Of a stretch of DNA of 64,000 nucleotides, positions 33,118-42,480 are shown one piece after another; the stretch's first letter is position 1, and every line of letters begins with the position of its first letter. Source of the stretch: Novosphingobium sp. (GTDB taxonomy: Bacteria; Pseudomonadota; Alphaproteobacteria; Sphingomonadales; Sphingomonadaceae); the NCBI RefSeq assembly GCF_030699305.1, contig NZ_JAUYNB010000017.1:62001-126000 (forward strand). Reading direction: 5' to 3'. The notes below the pieces were generated by a model. That model was not told where the DNA came from, made no database searches, and was given only the letters and a program-made list of their open reading frames with translations. Made by a program: the position numbers and the translations under genes.

Positions 33118-33465
33118 CTAGAAATCCCAATCGAGCGAGATGTGCGCCAGGTCCGGGCCGCGCTTGCGCCTTGATCCCAGCGCGCCGATTTCCAGCACTG
33201 GCCCGTCACCCGCGCTGCCCCATGATTTGGCGGGCGGAGTCCAGCGCGCGCCTTGCAGCTCGGCGGGATCGATGGATGGCTGGCCAAACCGATGGCTGCG
33301 CGGATTGGGCAGCGCGGCGGCGACGTCCGGCAGATCGGACAAGTCGAACCGGTGATCTGGCAATACCAGCGGCAACAGATCCGGCGGCACCACGGTGGCC
33401 GGGACCGGCGGGTTCAGCGCCAGCAGGGCAAAGGCCAGTCCGGCAGTTATCGTTCCAAGCGCCAC
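33118..33465 (-). CDS. Small hypothetical exported protein
   Basis: A 115-residue protein of unknown function. The first 20 residues are hydrophobic (LGTITAGLAFALLALNPPVP), suggesting a signal or anchor, followed by a Pro/Leu/Asp-rich region. The C-terminus is basic then aromatic (GSRRKRGPDLAHISLDWDF). The start is GTG with GGGAG 6 bases upstream, which supports translation. It lies between tRNA-Leu and the SuhB-like gene on the same strand. No family was recognised. Confidence 0.6.
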   Translation of the reverse strand: MALGTITAGLAFALLALNPPVPATVVPPDLLPLVLPDHRFDLSDLPDVAAALPNPRSHRFGQPSIDPAELQGARWTPPAKSWGSAGDGPVLEIGALGSRRKRGPDLAHISLDWDF

Positions 33466-33554
33466 AGCAAACTCCCGCGGACCATCAGGTCACGGACGAG
33501 TATCGCCGGTTATGCCTAAGATCTGACTAACGCCGCGCCCCGGCCCGCCGTGCC

Positions 33555-34373
33555 TCAGCGCAGCGCGCCCGCGACCAGTTTGTGCAGCTTGGAATGGAGC
33601 GCGTCGTTCCCGGCGAGCACCTGGGTATCGCAGACCGGCTGCGACACACCGCGCCAGTCGGTCACGAAGCCGCCCGCTTCACGCACCAGCAGACACCCGG
33701 CAGCGGTGTCCCACGGGGCCAGACCGCTTTCCCAGAACCCGTCGAACCGTCCGGCGGCAACCCAGGCGAGATCAAGCGAGGCCGCGCCAAACCGGCGGAT
33801 GCCCGCCACTTGTGGGCCGATGGCGGCGTAGATCTTGCCCCATTCCGCCGAATCGCCCCGGCCCGCGAACGGGATGCCGGTGGCGATCAGGCTTTCATCG
33901 AGATGGCGGCGGGCCGACACGCGCAGGCGGCGGTCCTGCAGCCATGCCCCGCGCGCCTTTTCGGCCCAGAAGCTTTCATCGGTGATCGGCTGATAGACCA
34001 GCCCGGCAATCACATCGCCCCAGCCGCTGCCATCCAGCTTGGGTTCCTGCGCGGCGATGGAAATCGCGAAGTGCGGGATGCCGTGCAGGAAGTTGCTGGT
34101 GCCGTCGAGCGGATCGACGATCCAGCGCGGCTTGGTCGGATCGCCTTCGATCACGCCGCCTTCTTCCAGCACAAAGCCCCAGTCCGGCCGCGCGGTGCGC
34201 AGTTCGTCCCAGATGGTGCGTTCGGCGGCCTGATCGGCCTTCGACACGAAGTCGGCCGGGCCCTTGCGGCTGACCTGGAGATGCTCGACCTCGCCAAAGT
34301 CGCGACGAAGCCGGCCACCCGCCTTGCGGGCGGCCTTTTCCATCACGCGGATCATGCCGGAAATCGCTGCCAT
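33555..34373 (-). CDS. suhB: Inositol monophosphatase family protein (SuhB-like)
   Basis: A 272-residue Mg-dependent phosphatase. Metal-ligand motifs are VLEEGG near residue 70 and WIVDPLDGTSNFLHG near residue 85, with the late motif GLAPWDTAAG. It hydrolyses inositol-1-phosphate or related sugar phosphates; SuhB homologues can also take part in rRNA transcription antitermination. It starts 7 bp after the efp stop, so efp and this gene form an operon. The symbol is tentative because CysQ/HisN-like paralogues share the fold. Confidence 0.88.
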   Translation of the reverse strand: MAAISGMIRVMEKAARKAGGRLRRDFGEVEHLQVSRKGPADFVSKADQAAERTIWDELRTARPDWGFVLEEGGVIEGDPTKPRWIVDPLDGTSNFLHGIPHFAISIAAQEPKLDGSGWGDVIAGLVYQPITDESFWAEKARGAWLQDRRLRVSARRHLDESLIATGIPFAGRGDSAEWGKIYAAIGPQVAGIRRFGAASLDLAWVAAGRFDGFWESGLAPWDTAAGCLLVREAGGFVTDWRGVSQPVCDTQVLAGNDALHSKLHKLVAGALR

Positions 34374-34380
34374 GGTGCGC

Positions 34381-34947
34381 TCAGTTCGCCTTGCTGACGT
34401 AGGCGCGTTCGTACACGTCCACGATGATGCGGGTGCCGCTTTCGATGTGCGGCGGAACCATCACGCGCACCCCGTTGTCGAGGATCGCGGGCTTGTAGCT
34501 GGACGAGGCGGTCTGCCCCTTCACCACGGCGTCGGCTTCGACGATGGTGGCTTCAACCTGTTCGGGCAGCTGCACCGAAATCGGGCGCTCGTCATACATT
34601 TCGAGCAGCACGGTCATCCCGTCCTGCAGGAACGCGGCGGCATCGCCCAGCAGATCGGCCGGCAGGTTGATCTGGTCATAGGTTTCAACGTCCATGAACA
34701 CCAGATCGTCGCCCTCGGCATACAGATACTGGAAATCCTTGGTGTCGAGCCGGACGCGCTCGATCGTGTCCTGGCTGCGGAAGCGGACGTTGGTCTTGCG
34801 ACCGTCGATCAGGTTCTTCATCTCGACCTGCATGAAAGCCCCGCCCTTGCCCGGCTGCGTGTGCTGGGTCTTGGCGACCTTCCAGATGCCTTTTTCATAT
34901 TCGAGAATGTTGCCGGGACGAATGTCCACGCCGCTGATCTTCGCCAT
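34381..34947 (-). CDS. efp: Elongation factor P
   Basis: A 188-residue translation factor that relieves ribosome stalling at polyproline. It has three beta domains: a KOW-like N-domain with the modifiable lysine K34 in the tip loop PGKGGAF, then two OB domains. The C-terminal [13 protein letters not shown] is typical of alphaproteobacterial EF-P. The ATG at 34947 with GAGG upstream gives the conserved [13 protein letters not shown] start; an in-frame codon 12 bases earlier is not needed. It is followed by the suhB-like gene. Confidence 0.97.
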   Translation of the reverse strand: MAKISGVDIRPGNILEYEKGIWKVAKTQHTQPGKGGAFMQVEMKNLIDGRKTNVRFRSQDTIERVRLDTKDFQYLYAEGDDLVFMDVETYDQINLPADLLGDAAAFLQDGMTVLLEMYDERPISVQLPEQVEATIVEADAVVKGQTASSSYKPAILDNGVRVMVPPHIESGTRIIVDVYERAYVSKAN

Positions 34948-35076
34948 TGGGAGCCTCAAGCTTGAGAAAGAGCCGATAACCGGAAAGGCGCGCCCTTAGC
35001 GCGTGCGCGGCCCTGGGGCAAGGTCGGCAGCGCAGTTCAGTTGCGGCTCATCCGGCAGCGGTATAGGAAACCGGCT

Positions 35077-35460
35077 ATGACCAAGTCCCTTGCCCCGTTC
35101 GCCCTGCTGGCCGCTGCCGCGCTGCTTCCCGCCAATGCCACGCCGGCCAACGCTACACCGGGCGGCCAGATCGGAACGCTGCAGCACGGCACTTATGTGT
35201 GCGAATTGCCCGGCGATGCCACCGGTCCGGCGGGCGTGACGCAGGACGGCGAAGGGTTTACCGTGGTCAACGCGTCCAGCTATCGCACCCCGGCCGGACG
35301 CGGCACCTATCTGTTGACGGGCGACCTCGTCACGCTGACCAGCGGCCCGCGCAAGGGGGAGAAATACCACAAGCTGTCCGGCAACTTCCTGCGCCGGATG
35401 AACCCCGACGGCACCGACAGCGATCTGCGCTGTGTCCGCAAGGTCGAGAACAACCGCTAA
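35077..35460 (+). CDS. Small secreted hypothetical protein
   Basis: A 127-residue protein with a signal peptide (SLAPFALLAAAALLPANA). The short mature domain has the two cysteines YVCELPG and LRCVRKV, which could form a disulfide. No family was recognised. The start at 35077 is supported by AGGAAA 6 bases upstream. Its TAA overlaps the TAG of the convergent thiE gene by three bases. Confidence 0.7.
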   Translation: MTKSLAPFALLAAAALLPANATPANATPGGQIGTLQHGTYVCELPGDATGPAGVTQDGEGFTVVNASSYRTPAGRGTYLLTGDLVTLTSGPRKGEKYHKLSGNFLRRMNPDGTDSDLRCVRKVENNR

Positions 35461-36092
35461 AGCGCCGCCGCGATGGCGCGGTGGAAGGCCTGCACGGCAG
35501 CCGCTTCATCGCCGTTCCAGACCGCGCCGGACACGGCCAGAAAGTCCGCTCCCGCCTCCACCAGCGGGCCGCAGTTGTCCGGGGTGATCCCGCCGATCGC
35601 GACGCAGGGGATTTCCATCAGGTCGTGCCACCAGGTCAGCACATCCAGTTCGGCGCGGTGTTCGGTGTCCTTGGTGGCGCTGGGAAAGAACGCGCCGAAC
35701 GCGACATAATCCGCCCCGGCATCGCCCGCTTCCATCGCCAGATGGCGGCTGCCGTGGCAGGTCACGCCAATCTGAGCATCGCGGCCCAGCCGCTCACGCG
35801 CGTCGGCCACGGTGCCGTCGGACTGGCCCAGATGCACCCCGTCCGCGCCGATCCGCTTGGCCAGGCCAATCGAATCGTTGACGATGAACGCCACGCCGCG
35901 CGCCGCGCAGATCGCCTGAAGCGGCTCGGCCAACCGCGCGGCCTGATGCTCGTCGATGTCCTTCACCCGCAGCTGGAACGCCGCGACCGGCGCGGCATCG
36001 AGTGCGCGGGCCAGCCGGTCCGGGAAGGTTCCGCCCACATCAAGCGGCGAGATCAGGTACAGCTGGGTGGCGGCGGGTTCTGCGTCAGTCAT
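35457..36092 (-). CDS. thiE: Thiamine phosphate synthase
   Basis: A 211-residue TIM-barrel enzyme that joins hydroxymethylpyrimidine pyrophosphate and thiazole phosphate to give thiamine phosphate. FQLRVKDID (pyrophosphate site), FIVNDSIGLA, GADGVHLGQSDG and GVTCHGSRH are recognisable, as is VAIGGITPDN near the C-terminus. No THI/TPP riboswitch is visible in the short upstream gap. It follows the tkt-gap-pgk-aldolase operon on the same strand, beyond a hairpin. Thiamine diphosphate is the cofactor of two enzymes in this window (transketolase and the BCKDH E1). Confidence 0.93.
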   Translation of the reverse strand: MTDAEPAATQLYLISPLDVGGTFPDRLARALDAAPVAAFQLRVKDIDEHQAARLAEPLQAICAARGVAFIVNDSIGLAKRIGADGVHLGQSDGTVADARERLGRDAQIGVTCHGSRHLAMEAGDAGADYVAFGAFFPSATKDTEHRAELDVLTWWHDLMEIPCVAIGGITPDNCGPLVEAGADFLAVSGAVWNGDEAAAVQAFHRAIAAAL

Positions 36093-36146
36093 CCCGCCGC
36101 TCTACAGCCGCTACCAGTGCAAGCCAAGGGGCCAGACATGACTGAC

Positions 36147-36172
36147 GCCGGCCACTTAAAAGTGACCGGCGC
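36147..36172 (-). terminator. Hairpin at the end of the tkt-gap-pgk-aldolase operon
   Basis: CGCCGGCCACTT and AAGTGACCGGCG form a 12-bp stem with one mismatch and a 2-base loop, 30 bp after the aldolase stop. There is no T-run. Confidence 0.55.
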
Positions 36173-36201
36173 CGTCCTCTCCAACCGGTAAATCAGCGCG
36201 C

Positions 36202-37098
36202 TCAGGCGGTCTTGACCGTCGAGCCGTGATGAATCGCGTCAATCGCTTCGGCCAGTGCGGCGTCGAATTCGTCGTCGCTCATCTGGAAGCGCAGGTCTTC
36301 CAGCAGCGCGCGGCTGAAGCTGGCGATGATCCCGGCGTTCTTGGCCAGTTCGACGCAGGCTTCGGCGCGCTTGTAACCGCCCGACAGCGCAACCACGCGC
36401 AGCACCTTGGGATGGTTCACCAGCGGATCGAACGTGCCCGGCACCACGGGAAGCGACAGCTTGAGCATGACCTGCACGCCGTCCGGCAGCGCATCCAGCG
36501 CCTTCAGGATTTCGTCGAGCAGGATCGCGTCGCACTCGGCGCGGGTCTCGCTCTTGATGTTCACTTCCGGCTCGATCATCGGCATCATGCCGTGGGCGAG
36601 CACCTGATTGCCGACTTCGAACTGCTGCTTGACCACGGCGGCAATGCCTTCGCGGTTGGCGGAGTTGATGACCGAGCGCTCCTTGGTGCCATAGACGCCC
36701 AGCGCCTTGGCCTTGATCAGCAGCGCGTCGAGTTCCGGCATCGGCTTCATCAGCTGCACGCCGTTCGCTTCATCTTCCAGACCCTTGTCGATCTTGATGA
36801 ACGGGACGATGCCCTTGTCGATCAGCGCCTGCGGCACCGGCATCCCGCCCGCCATGCCGTCCATCGTGCGTTCGAACAGGATCGCGCCGATCACCTTCGC
36901 GCCCGTGAACACCGGCGAGGTGATGATCCGTTCACGCATCGCATGGATCAGTCCGTACATTTCCGCTTCGGTCGACCAGGCATCTTCGGTCACGCCGTAA
37001 CCGGCCAGCGCCTTGGGGGTGGAGCCGCCCGACTGGTCCAGCGCGGCGATAAAACCATTACCTTCGGCCATCTTGGCAGTCATTGCAGCGGTATTCAT
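36202..37098 (-). CDS. Fructose-bisphosphate aldolase, class I
   Basis: A 298-residue class I (Schiff-base) aldolase that interconverts fructose-1,6-bisphosphate with glyceraldehyde-3-phosphate and DHAP. FIAALDQSGGSTPKAL at the N-terminus, GAILFERTMDG, PFIKIDKGLED and PMIEPEVNI are typical of the bacterial PF00274-type enzyme. The ATG at 37098 gives the expected length; a longer frame to 37200 runs into the pgk stop. It is the last gene of the transketolase - GAPDH - PGK - aldolase operon. The palindrome CATACGTATG lies 35 bp upstream of its start. Confidence 0.93.
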   Translation of the reverse strand: MNTAAMTAKMAEGNGFIAALDQSGGSTPKALAGYGVTEDAWSTEAEMYGLIHAMRERIITSPVFTGAKVIGAILFERTMDGMAGGMPVPQALIDKGIVPFIKIDKGLEDEANGVQLMKPMPELDALLIKAKALGVYGTKERSVINSANREGIAAVVKQQFEVGNQVLAHGMMPMIEPEVNIKSETRAECDAILLDEILKALDALPDGVQVMLKLSLPVVPGTFDPLVNHPKVLRVVALSGGYKRAEACVELAKNAGIIASFSRALLEDLRFQMSDDEFDAALAEAIDAIHHGSTVKTA

Positions 37099-37200
37099 CG
37101 GTTCAGATCCCTGTGTTGAGGCGTGATAGGTGCATACGTATGTAATTCGGGCCGATAGCGAGCGCGGCGCAAAATCGCAACCGCGCGTGTAACCGGGCAA

Positions 37201-38403
37201 TCAGGCTTGTTCGAGCGCCTTCACGCCGGGCAGTTCCTTGCCTTCCATCCATTCGAGGAAGGCCCCGCCAGCGGTTGAAACATAAGTGAAATCGTCCGCA
37301 ACGCCCGCATGATTGAGCGCGGCGACCGTATCGCCCCCGCCCGCCACCGAAACCAGCGCGCCTTCCTTGGTCAGCGCGGCGGCACTGCGCGCCAGCGCGA
37401 CGGTGGCGGCATCGAACGGCTGGGTTTCGAACGCGCCGAGCGGTCCGTTCCAGACCAGCGTGCGGCAGGTTTTCAGCACATCGGCCAGCGCCTCGACCGC
37501 TTGCGGGCCAACGTCGAGGATCATTTCATCCGCCGCCACTTCGTGGACGTTGCAGGTGCGCAGGCTCGCCGGGTTGGCGGCGAATTCCTTGGACACGACC
37601 ACGTCATACGGCAGGTGGACGGTGCAGCCGGACTTGTCCGCCGCTTCAAGAATACTCTCAGCAGTTGCGGCCAAGTCATGCTCACACAGCGATTTTCCGA
37701 CGCTCACGCCGCGCGCGGCCAGGAACGTGTTGGCCATCCCGCCGCCGATGATCAGGTGATCGACCTGCGTCACCAGATGGGTCAGAACGTCCAGCTTGGA
37801 CGACACCTTGGCCCCGCCGACCACGGCGGCGACCGGGCGTTCAGGATTGCCCAGCGCCTTTTCCAGCGCCGTCAGTTCGGCTTCCATCGCGCGCCCGGCA
37901 TAAGCGGGCAGCACGTGCGCCAGCCCCTCGGTCGTGGCGTGCGCGCGGTGCGCGGCGGAGAAGGCATCGTTGACATAGAAATCGGCGTTGGCGGCAATCG
38001 CTTTCGCCAGTTCCGGATCGTTCTTTTCCTCACCCTTCCAGAACCGGGTGTTTTCCAGCACCGCGATGTCGCCCGCGCGCAGGATGCCGATGGTCTGTTC
38101 GACAATCGGCCCGGCGATTTCAGGCACGTACATCACTTCCTTGCCCAGCACGTCCTGCACGGTATCGATCACCATCGACAGCGACTGGGTGGAAACGCGT
38201 TCCCCCTTGGGACGACCGAAATGGGCCAGCAACAGCACTTTCGCGCCCTTGGCCGAGAGTTCGAGGATCGTGGGAGCCGCCGCCCGCACGCGCGTATCGT
38301 CGGTCACGGCCCCGTCCTGCATCGGCAGGTTGAGGTCCACGCGGACCAGTGCGACCTGACCGGTTACATCACCAAGGTCATCGAGCGTGCGGAACTTCGT
38401 CAT
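37201..38403 (-). CDS. pgk: Phosphoglycerate kinase
   Basis: A 400-residue glycolytic enzyme that transfers phosphate between 1,3-bisphosphoglycerate and ADP. The N-terminal [15 protein letters not shown] and [11 protein letters not shown], the central [14 protein letters not shown] and the C-terminal [13 protein letters not shown] nucleotide-binding motif are all present, and the length is normal. It lies between gap and the aldolase gene on one strand. A palindromic repeat at 38423-38490 separates it from gap. Confidence 0.97.
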   Translation of the reverse strand: MTKFRTLDDLGDVTGQVALVRVDLNLPMQDGAVTDDTRVRAAAPTILELSAKGAKVLLLAHFGRPKGERVSTQSLSMVIDTVQDVLGKEVMYVPEIAGPIVEQTIGILRAGDIAVLENTRFWKGEEKNDPELAKAIAANADFYVNDAFSAAHRAHATTEGLAHVLPAYAGRAMEAELTALEKALGNPERPVAAVVGGAKVSSKLDVLTHLVTQVDHLIIGGGMANTFLAARGVSVGKSLCEHDLAATAESILEAADKSGCTVHLPYDVVVSKEFAANPASLRTCNVHEVAADEMILDVGPQAVEALADVLKTCRTLVWNGPLGAFETQPFDAATVALARSAAALTKEGALVSVAGGGDTVAALNHAGVADDFTYVSTAGGAFLEWMEGKELPGVKALEQA

Positions 38404-38422
38404 TTACCGGTATTCCTCAAGC

Positions 38423-38490
38423 TCCGTTCGGTTCGAGCGCAGTCGAGAACCGCTGCGCCGCGTGTCTCGACTACGCTCGACACGAACGGA
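38423..38490. repeat. Palindromic repeat of the TTCGTGTCGAGCG family
   Basis: The arms 38423-38450 and 38462-38490 are inverted, imperfect copies of the element seen at 1031-1100 and 46217-46330. It sits in the gap between gap and pgk and may affect relative expression. Confidence 0.85.
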
Positions 38491-38512
38491 TAAGTGGGTG
38501 GTTAAACCCCGA

Positions 38513-39520
38513 TCAGATCAGCTTGCCCATCGCGCCGGCCGTGTCGACCATGCGGTTGGAGAAGCCCCATTCGTTGTCATACCAGCTCAGCACGCGGACC
38601 AGCTTGCCATCGATCACGGCCGTTTCCAGGCTGTCGATGGTGCTGCTGTTCGGGCAGTGGTTGTAGTCGATCGACACCAGCGGTTCGTCCGAGAAGCCCA
38701 GCACGCCCTTCAGCGCGCCTTCCGACGCGGCCTTGAGCAGCGCGTTGACTTCTTCCTTGGTCGTGTCGCGCTTGGGCGTGAAGGTCAGGTCGACGACCGA
38801 GACGTTCGGGGTCGGCACGCGGATGGCGCTGCCATCGAGCTTGCCCTTCAGTTCCGGCAGCACTTCACCCACGGCGCGGGCGGCACCGGTGGTGGTCGGG
38901 ATCATCGACATGCCGGCAGCACGGGCGCGGCGCGGATCTTCGTGGATCTGGTCCAGGATCTTCTGGTCGTTGGTATAGGCGTGGATCGTGGTCATCAGGC
39001 CCCGTTCGATGCCGATGGCATCGTTCAGCACCTTGGCAAACGGCGCCAGGCAGTTGGTGGTGCATGACGCGTTCGACACGATCACGTGATCGGCGGTCAG
39101 CTTGTCATGGTTCACGCCGAACACGACCGTCAGGTCGACATTCTTGCCGGGAGCCGAGATCAGCACGCGCTTGGCACCGGCGGCGAGGTGCTTTTCGCAG
39201 CTTGCGCGGTCGGTGAAGAAGCCGGTGCATTCCATCGCGATATCAACGCCATTGGCAGCGTGCGGCAGGTTCGCCGGATCGCGCTCAGCGGTCACCTTGA
39301 TGCGCTTGCCGTTGATGATCAGGTCATTGCCATCAACTTCGACCGTGCCGCCGAACGGGCCATGGACGCTGTCCCGCTGGAACAGCATTGCGTTGGCCTG
39401 GGCCGAGGCCAGATCGTTGATCGACACGAGTTCGATATCGTGGTCGGTCCGCTCAAGAATGGCACGGGCGACGTTGCGCCCGATACGTCCAAAACCGTTG
39501 ATCGCAACTTTGATCGCCAT
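38513..39520 (-). CDS. gap: Glyceraldehyde-3-phosphate dehydrogenase
   Basis: A 335-residue NAD(P)-dependent enzyme oxidising glyceraldehyde-3-phosphate to 1,3-bisphosphoglycerate. The N-terminus [16 protein letters not shown] binds the cofactor. The catalytic cysteine lies in [31 protein letters not shown] and the C-terminal [13 protein letters not shown] are family signatures. The start at 39520 has AGGAG upstream. It follows tkt by 19 bp in the same operon. Confidence 0.97.
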   Translation of the reverse strand: MAIKVAINGFGRIGRNVARAILERTDHDIELVSINDLASAQANAMLFQRDSVHGPFGGTVEVDGNDLIINGKRIKVTAERDPANLPHAANGVDIAMECTGFFTDRASCEKHLAAGAKRVLISAPGKNVDLTVVFGVNHDKLTADHVIVSNASCTTNCLAPFAKVLNDAIGIERGLMTTIHAYTNDQKILDQIHEDPRRARAAGMSMIPTTTGAARAVGEVLPELKGKLDGSAIRVPTPNVSVVDLTFTPKRDTTKEEVNALLKAASEGALKGVLGFSDEPLVSIDYNHCPNSSTIDSLETAVIDGKLVRVLSWYDNEWGFSNRMVDTAGAMGKLI

Positions 39521-39539
39521 GTGCGTAGCTCCTGCTGTG

Positions 39540-41537
39540 TTAGAGGCCCAGTTTGGCCGTGATCTGGGGGACAATGGCATCTGCGCTGATGCCAAAATAC
39601 TTGTAGAGTTCATCCGCCGGAGCAGACGCGCCGAACCGGTCGATCCCGATGTTCAAACCGTCGATCCCGGTGAAACGTTCCCAGCCCATCGTGACGCCCG
39701 CCTCGATCGAGACTTTCAGCACATCGGCGGGCAGCACATCGGCGCGGTAGGCCGCGTCCTGGGCCACGAACAGTTCCGCGCAGGGCATCGACACGACGTC
39801 CGCGCCAATCCCGGCGGCTTCGAGCGCGGCGGCGGTGGCCATCGCGATTTCGACTTCGCTGCCGGTCGCGACCAGCACGACCTGACGCGCGGCATCAGCG
39901 GCCTTCAGGCGGTAAGCGCCCTTCGCGCAGCGGTTGGCGCTGCGGGTCCAGCCTTCATCACCGGCGCCGCGCAGCTGCGGCAGGTTCTGGCGCGAGAGCG
40001 CAAGGACCGAAGGCGTGCCGGTGGTTTCCAGCGCGAGCGCCCAGCATTCCGCCGTTTCGATCACGTCGGCCGGGCGGAACACGTTGAGGTTGGGGATCAT
40101 CCGCAGCGACATGACGTGTTCGACCGGCTGGTGGGTCGGCCCGTCTTCGCCCAGCCCAATCGAATCGTGCGTCATCACGTAAACAACCTGCGCGTGCTGC
40201 ACCGCGCTCATGCGGATCGCGTTGCGGCAATAGTCGGAGAACACCAGGAACGTGCCGCCATAGGGCACTACCCCGCCGTGCAGCGCCATGCCGTTCATCG
40301 CGGCGGCCATGCCGAATTCGCGGATGCCGTAATAGACGTGGCGGCCGGCATAGTTGTCCGCGCCGAACGGCACGGTGAACTTGGTCTTGGTCAGGTTCGA
40401 GCCCGTAAGGTCGGCGCTGCCGCCCAGCAGGTGCGGCAGCTGTTCCGTCAGCGGACCGAGCGCCATTTCCGAGGCCTTGCGGGTCGCAACCTTTTGCGGC
40501 GCGGCGACCAGTCCGGCGATGTAGCTTTCGAGTGCGGGCGAAGCGAGATCGGCGACGCCCATCAGGCGGCTTTCAAACTCTCCGCGTGCGGGTGAAGCGG
40601 CAAGGCGCGCTTCCCATTCGTTGCGGGCCGCAGCACCCTTGGCGCCCAGGACACGCCAGTCAGCCAGAATGTCCGCCGGAACTTCGAACGGAGCGGCGCT
40701 CCACCCCAGATATTCGCGCGCGGCGGCGATTTCGTCCGCACCCAGCGGCGCGCCGTGGACGCTGTGACCGCCTTGCTTGCCCGGCGCGCCCTTGCCGATC
40801 ACCGTCTTGCACGCGACCAGCGACGGGCGCGGATCAGCGGCGGCTTCGGCCAGCGCGCGGGCGATGTCGGCATGGTCATGCCCATCGCAGCGCACCGTGT
40901 GCCAGCCGGTCGCGGCATAGCGCGCGCAGATGTCTTCGCAGGTCGACAGCGAGGTATCGCCGTCAATCGTGATGTTGTTGTCATCCCACAGCACGTTGAG
41001 GCGGCCGAGCTTGTTCACGCCCGCAAGGCCGATGGCTTCGTGGTTGATGCCTTCCATCAGGCAGCCGTCGCCCGCGATCACCCAGGTCTTGTGATCGACC
41101 AGATCATCCCCGAACACGGCGTTGAGGTGGCGTTCGGCCATCGCCATGCCGACCGCCATCGCCAGCCCCTGCCCCAGCGGACCGGTGGTGCATTCCACGC
41201 CCGCCAGCTCTGTGTTTTCCGGGTGCCCGGCGCAGACCGAGTGCAGCTGGCGGAAATTGCGGATGTCCGCCATCGTCGGCGCGGCATAGCCGGTCAGGTG
41301 CAGCAGCGAATAGATCAGCATCGAGCCGTGGCCCGCCGACAGCACGAACCGGTCCCGGTCAGCCCACTTCGGCGCGGCGGGATCGAACTTCAGGAACTGC
41401 GAATAGAGCACGGTCGCCACATCGGCCATGCCCATCGGCATTCCCGGATGGCCACTGTTGGCCTGCTGGACCGCGTCCATGGAAAGAGCGCGAATGGCGT
41501 TGGCCATCGGTGCCAGGCGGGACGGGTCAGGCTGCAT
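39540..41537 (-). CDS. tkt: Transketolase
   Basis: A 665-residue thiamine-diphosphate enzyme of the pentose phosphate pathway. The ThDP domain has [13 protein letters not shown] [33 protein letters not shown] and [14 protein letters not shown] with the following [10 protein letters not shown]. The pyrimidine domain has [19 protein letters not shown]. The C-terminal domain ends GAVVTMGWE-like [10 protein letters not shown]. The ATG at 41537 is 9 bases after GGAG; the frame continues upstream without such a site. It is first in the operon tkt - gap - pgk - aldolase. Confidence 0.97.
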   Translation of the reverse strand: MQPDPSRLAPMANAIRALSMDAVQQANSGHPGMPMGMADVATVLYSQFLKFDPAAPKWADRDRFVLSAGHGSMLIYSLLHLTGYAAPTMADIRNFRQLHSVCAGHPENTELAGVECTTGPLGQGLAMAVGMAMAERHLNAVFGDDLVDHKTWVIAGDGCLMEGINHEAIGLAGVNKLGRLNVLWDDNNITIDGDTSLSTCEDICARYAATGWHTVRCDGHDHADIARALAEAAADPRPSLVACKTVIGKGAPGKQGGHSVHGAPLGADEIAAAREYLGWSAAPFEVPADILADWRVLGAKGAAARNEWEARLAASPARGEFESRLMGVADLASPALESYIAGLVAAPQKVATRKASEMALGPLTEQLPHLLGGSADLTGSNLTKTKFTVPFGADNYAGRHVYYGIREFGMAAAMNGMALHGGVVPYGGTFLVFSDYCRNAIRMSAVQHAQVVYVMTHDSIGLGEDGPTHQPVEHVMSLRMIPNLNVFRPADVIETAECWALALETTGTPSVLALSRQNLPQLRGAGDEGWTRSANRCAKGAYRLKAADAARQVVLVATGSEVEIAMATAAALEAAGIGADVVSMPCAELFVAQDAAYRADVLPADVLKVSIEAGVTMGWERFTGIDGLNIGIDRFGASAPADELYKYFGISADAIVPQITAKLGL

Positions 41538-41757
41538 AGGTATGTACTCCCGGAAATGCGGGCATAAGACAAGTGCTGCGTTGCAGCAGCGATTCGTTCG
41601 CGTCATCCCTTTGCGGCTGGACCGTCCCCCGTCAAGCGCCCCCGCCCCCGGACTGCCCCGTGAACTGCTGAACAAGCCCCGCCGCAGCCCCGCCACAGTG
41701 GGAAATCCATGCGCGCAGACTATGCCGACGTCCTGAATTGCGCTAGCCGTATGGGCT

Positions 41758-41961
41758 ATGGACGCCAATCGCACCGCCACTGCCCTTGCGCGGATCGACG
41801 CCGCGCTGGCGCGGATCGAAGCCGCCGCCGCCCATGTAGGCGATGGGAAGGCCGCCGGAGCAGAACTGGACCGCCTGCGCGCCCGCCACGGCCGGTTGCG
41901 GGCTGCGGTATCCGACGGGCTTGAGCAGCTCGATCTTTTGATCGAAGGGGCGCAAGGATGA
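41758..41961 (+). CDS. Small coiled-coil protein coupled to zapA
   Basis: A 67-residue helical protein with heptad-like Leu/Ala spacing (IDAALARIEAAAAHVG, then ELDRLRARHGRLRAAV). It probably forms a coiled coil. Its stop overlaps the zapA start codon as ATGA, so translation is coupled. In other alphaproteobacteria a small coiled-coil gene also precedes zapA. A role as a partner of ZapA, like ZapB in enterobacteria, is a guess. It is divergent from tkt. Confidence 0.7.
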   Translation: MDANRTATALARIDAALARIEAAAAHVGDGKAAGAELDRLRARHGRLRAAVSDGLEQLDLLIEGAQG

Positions 41962-42260
41962 CCAACGTCACGCTCCAGATTGGGGGCCGCGCCTATACCG
42001 TCGCCTGCGATGACGGCGAGGAAGACCACATCCGCATGCTGGGTGCGACCATCGCCGACAAGGTCCAGTCGATGGGCTCGGCCGGACAAAGCGAACCGCG
42101 CCAGTTGCTGTTCGCGGCGCTGGTTCTGGCCGATGAACTGCACGAGGCCCGCGCCGCATTGGCTGACGCGCTGGCCGCCGCCAGCCCGGATCGCGATGCC
42201 CCCGCGCTGGAAGCGCTGGCCAGCCGTCTGGAAAATATTGCATCGCACCTTGAGCGTTAG
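41958..42260 (+). CDS. zapA: Cell division protein ZapA
   Basis: A 100-residue FtsZ-associated protein that stabilises the Z ring. The N-terminal beta region is VTLQIGGRAYTVACDDGEE, followed by MLGATIADKVQSM and a C-terminal helix for coiled-coil dimerisation. Its position just before 6S RNA and the 5-formyl-THF cyclo-ligase gene is the widely conserved zapA - ssrS - ygfA order and supports the call. Confidence 0.92.
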   Translation: MTNVTLQIGGRAYTVACDDGEEDHIRMLGATIADKVQSMGSAGQSEPRQLLFAALVLADELHEARAALADALAAASPDRDAPALEALASRLENIASHLER

Positions 42261-42282
42261 GCTTGCCGCGCCTAAATAGGGC

Positions 42283-42444
42283 GTGACGGGTTCTGCCCGG
42301 TGCGAGCCTTCGAAAATCCCTGAGGCTATAAGCAAATCCAATGGGGGCTGTCCCTGGTCGGATCCTGGTCCGGCACACATGGTCCCCACCTGACGTGAAC
42401 GCGTCAGAGGATTTCCCGGCAACGGCCCATGGTGGTCCCGTCAC
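42283..42444 (+). ncRNA. ssrS: 6S RNA
   Basis: A roughly 160-nt RNA that binds the housekeeping RNA polymerase holoenzyme. The terminal stem GTGACGGG (42283-42290) pairs with CCCGTCAC (42437-42444). Further complementary arms flank a large central bubble, as expected for 6S RNA. Its location between zapA and the 5-FTHF cyclo-ligase gene is the classic one. The exact ends are inferred from the pairing. Confidence 0.85.
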
Positions 42445-42480
42445 CCACCCTTCACCCTTTCGGCAAGGAATCAGGCTTCC

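Noticed and set aside
32916..33287. N-terminal extension of the M20 hydrolase
   Set aside because: The extension would translate the tRNA-Leu gene; the signal peptide at 32915 marks the real start.
33118..33465. Second SuhB-linked small RNA or frame in the plus strand here
   Set aside because: The plus-strand frames lack ribosome sites and the minus-strand frame has GTG with GGGAG; no conserved RNA structure was evident.
35950..36200. TPP riboswitch before thiE
   Set aside because: The short upstream region lacks the conserved CUGAGA and related core; only the operon-end hairpin is present.
37133..37142. CATACGTATG as a shared operator of the tkt and aldolase genes
   Set aside because: The similar sequence at the tkt start (41535-41544) is imperfect and overlaps the start codon, and nothing similar precedes gap or pgk, so a common operator is not supported.
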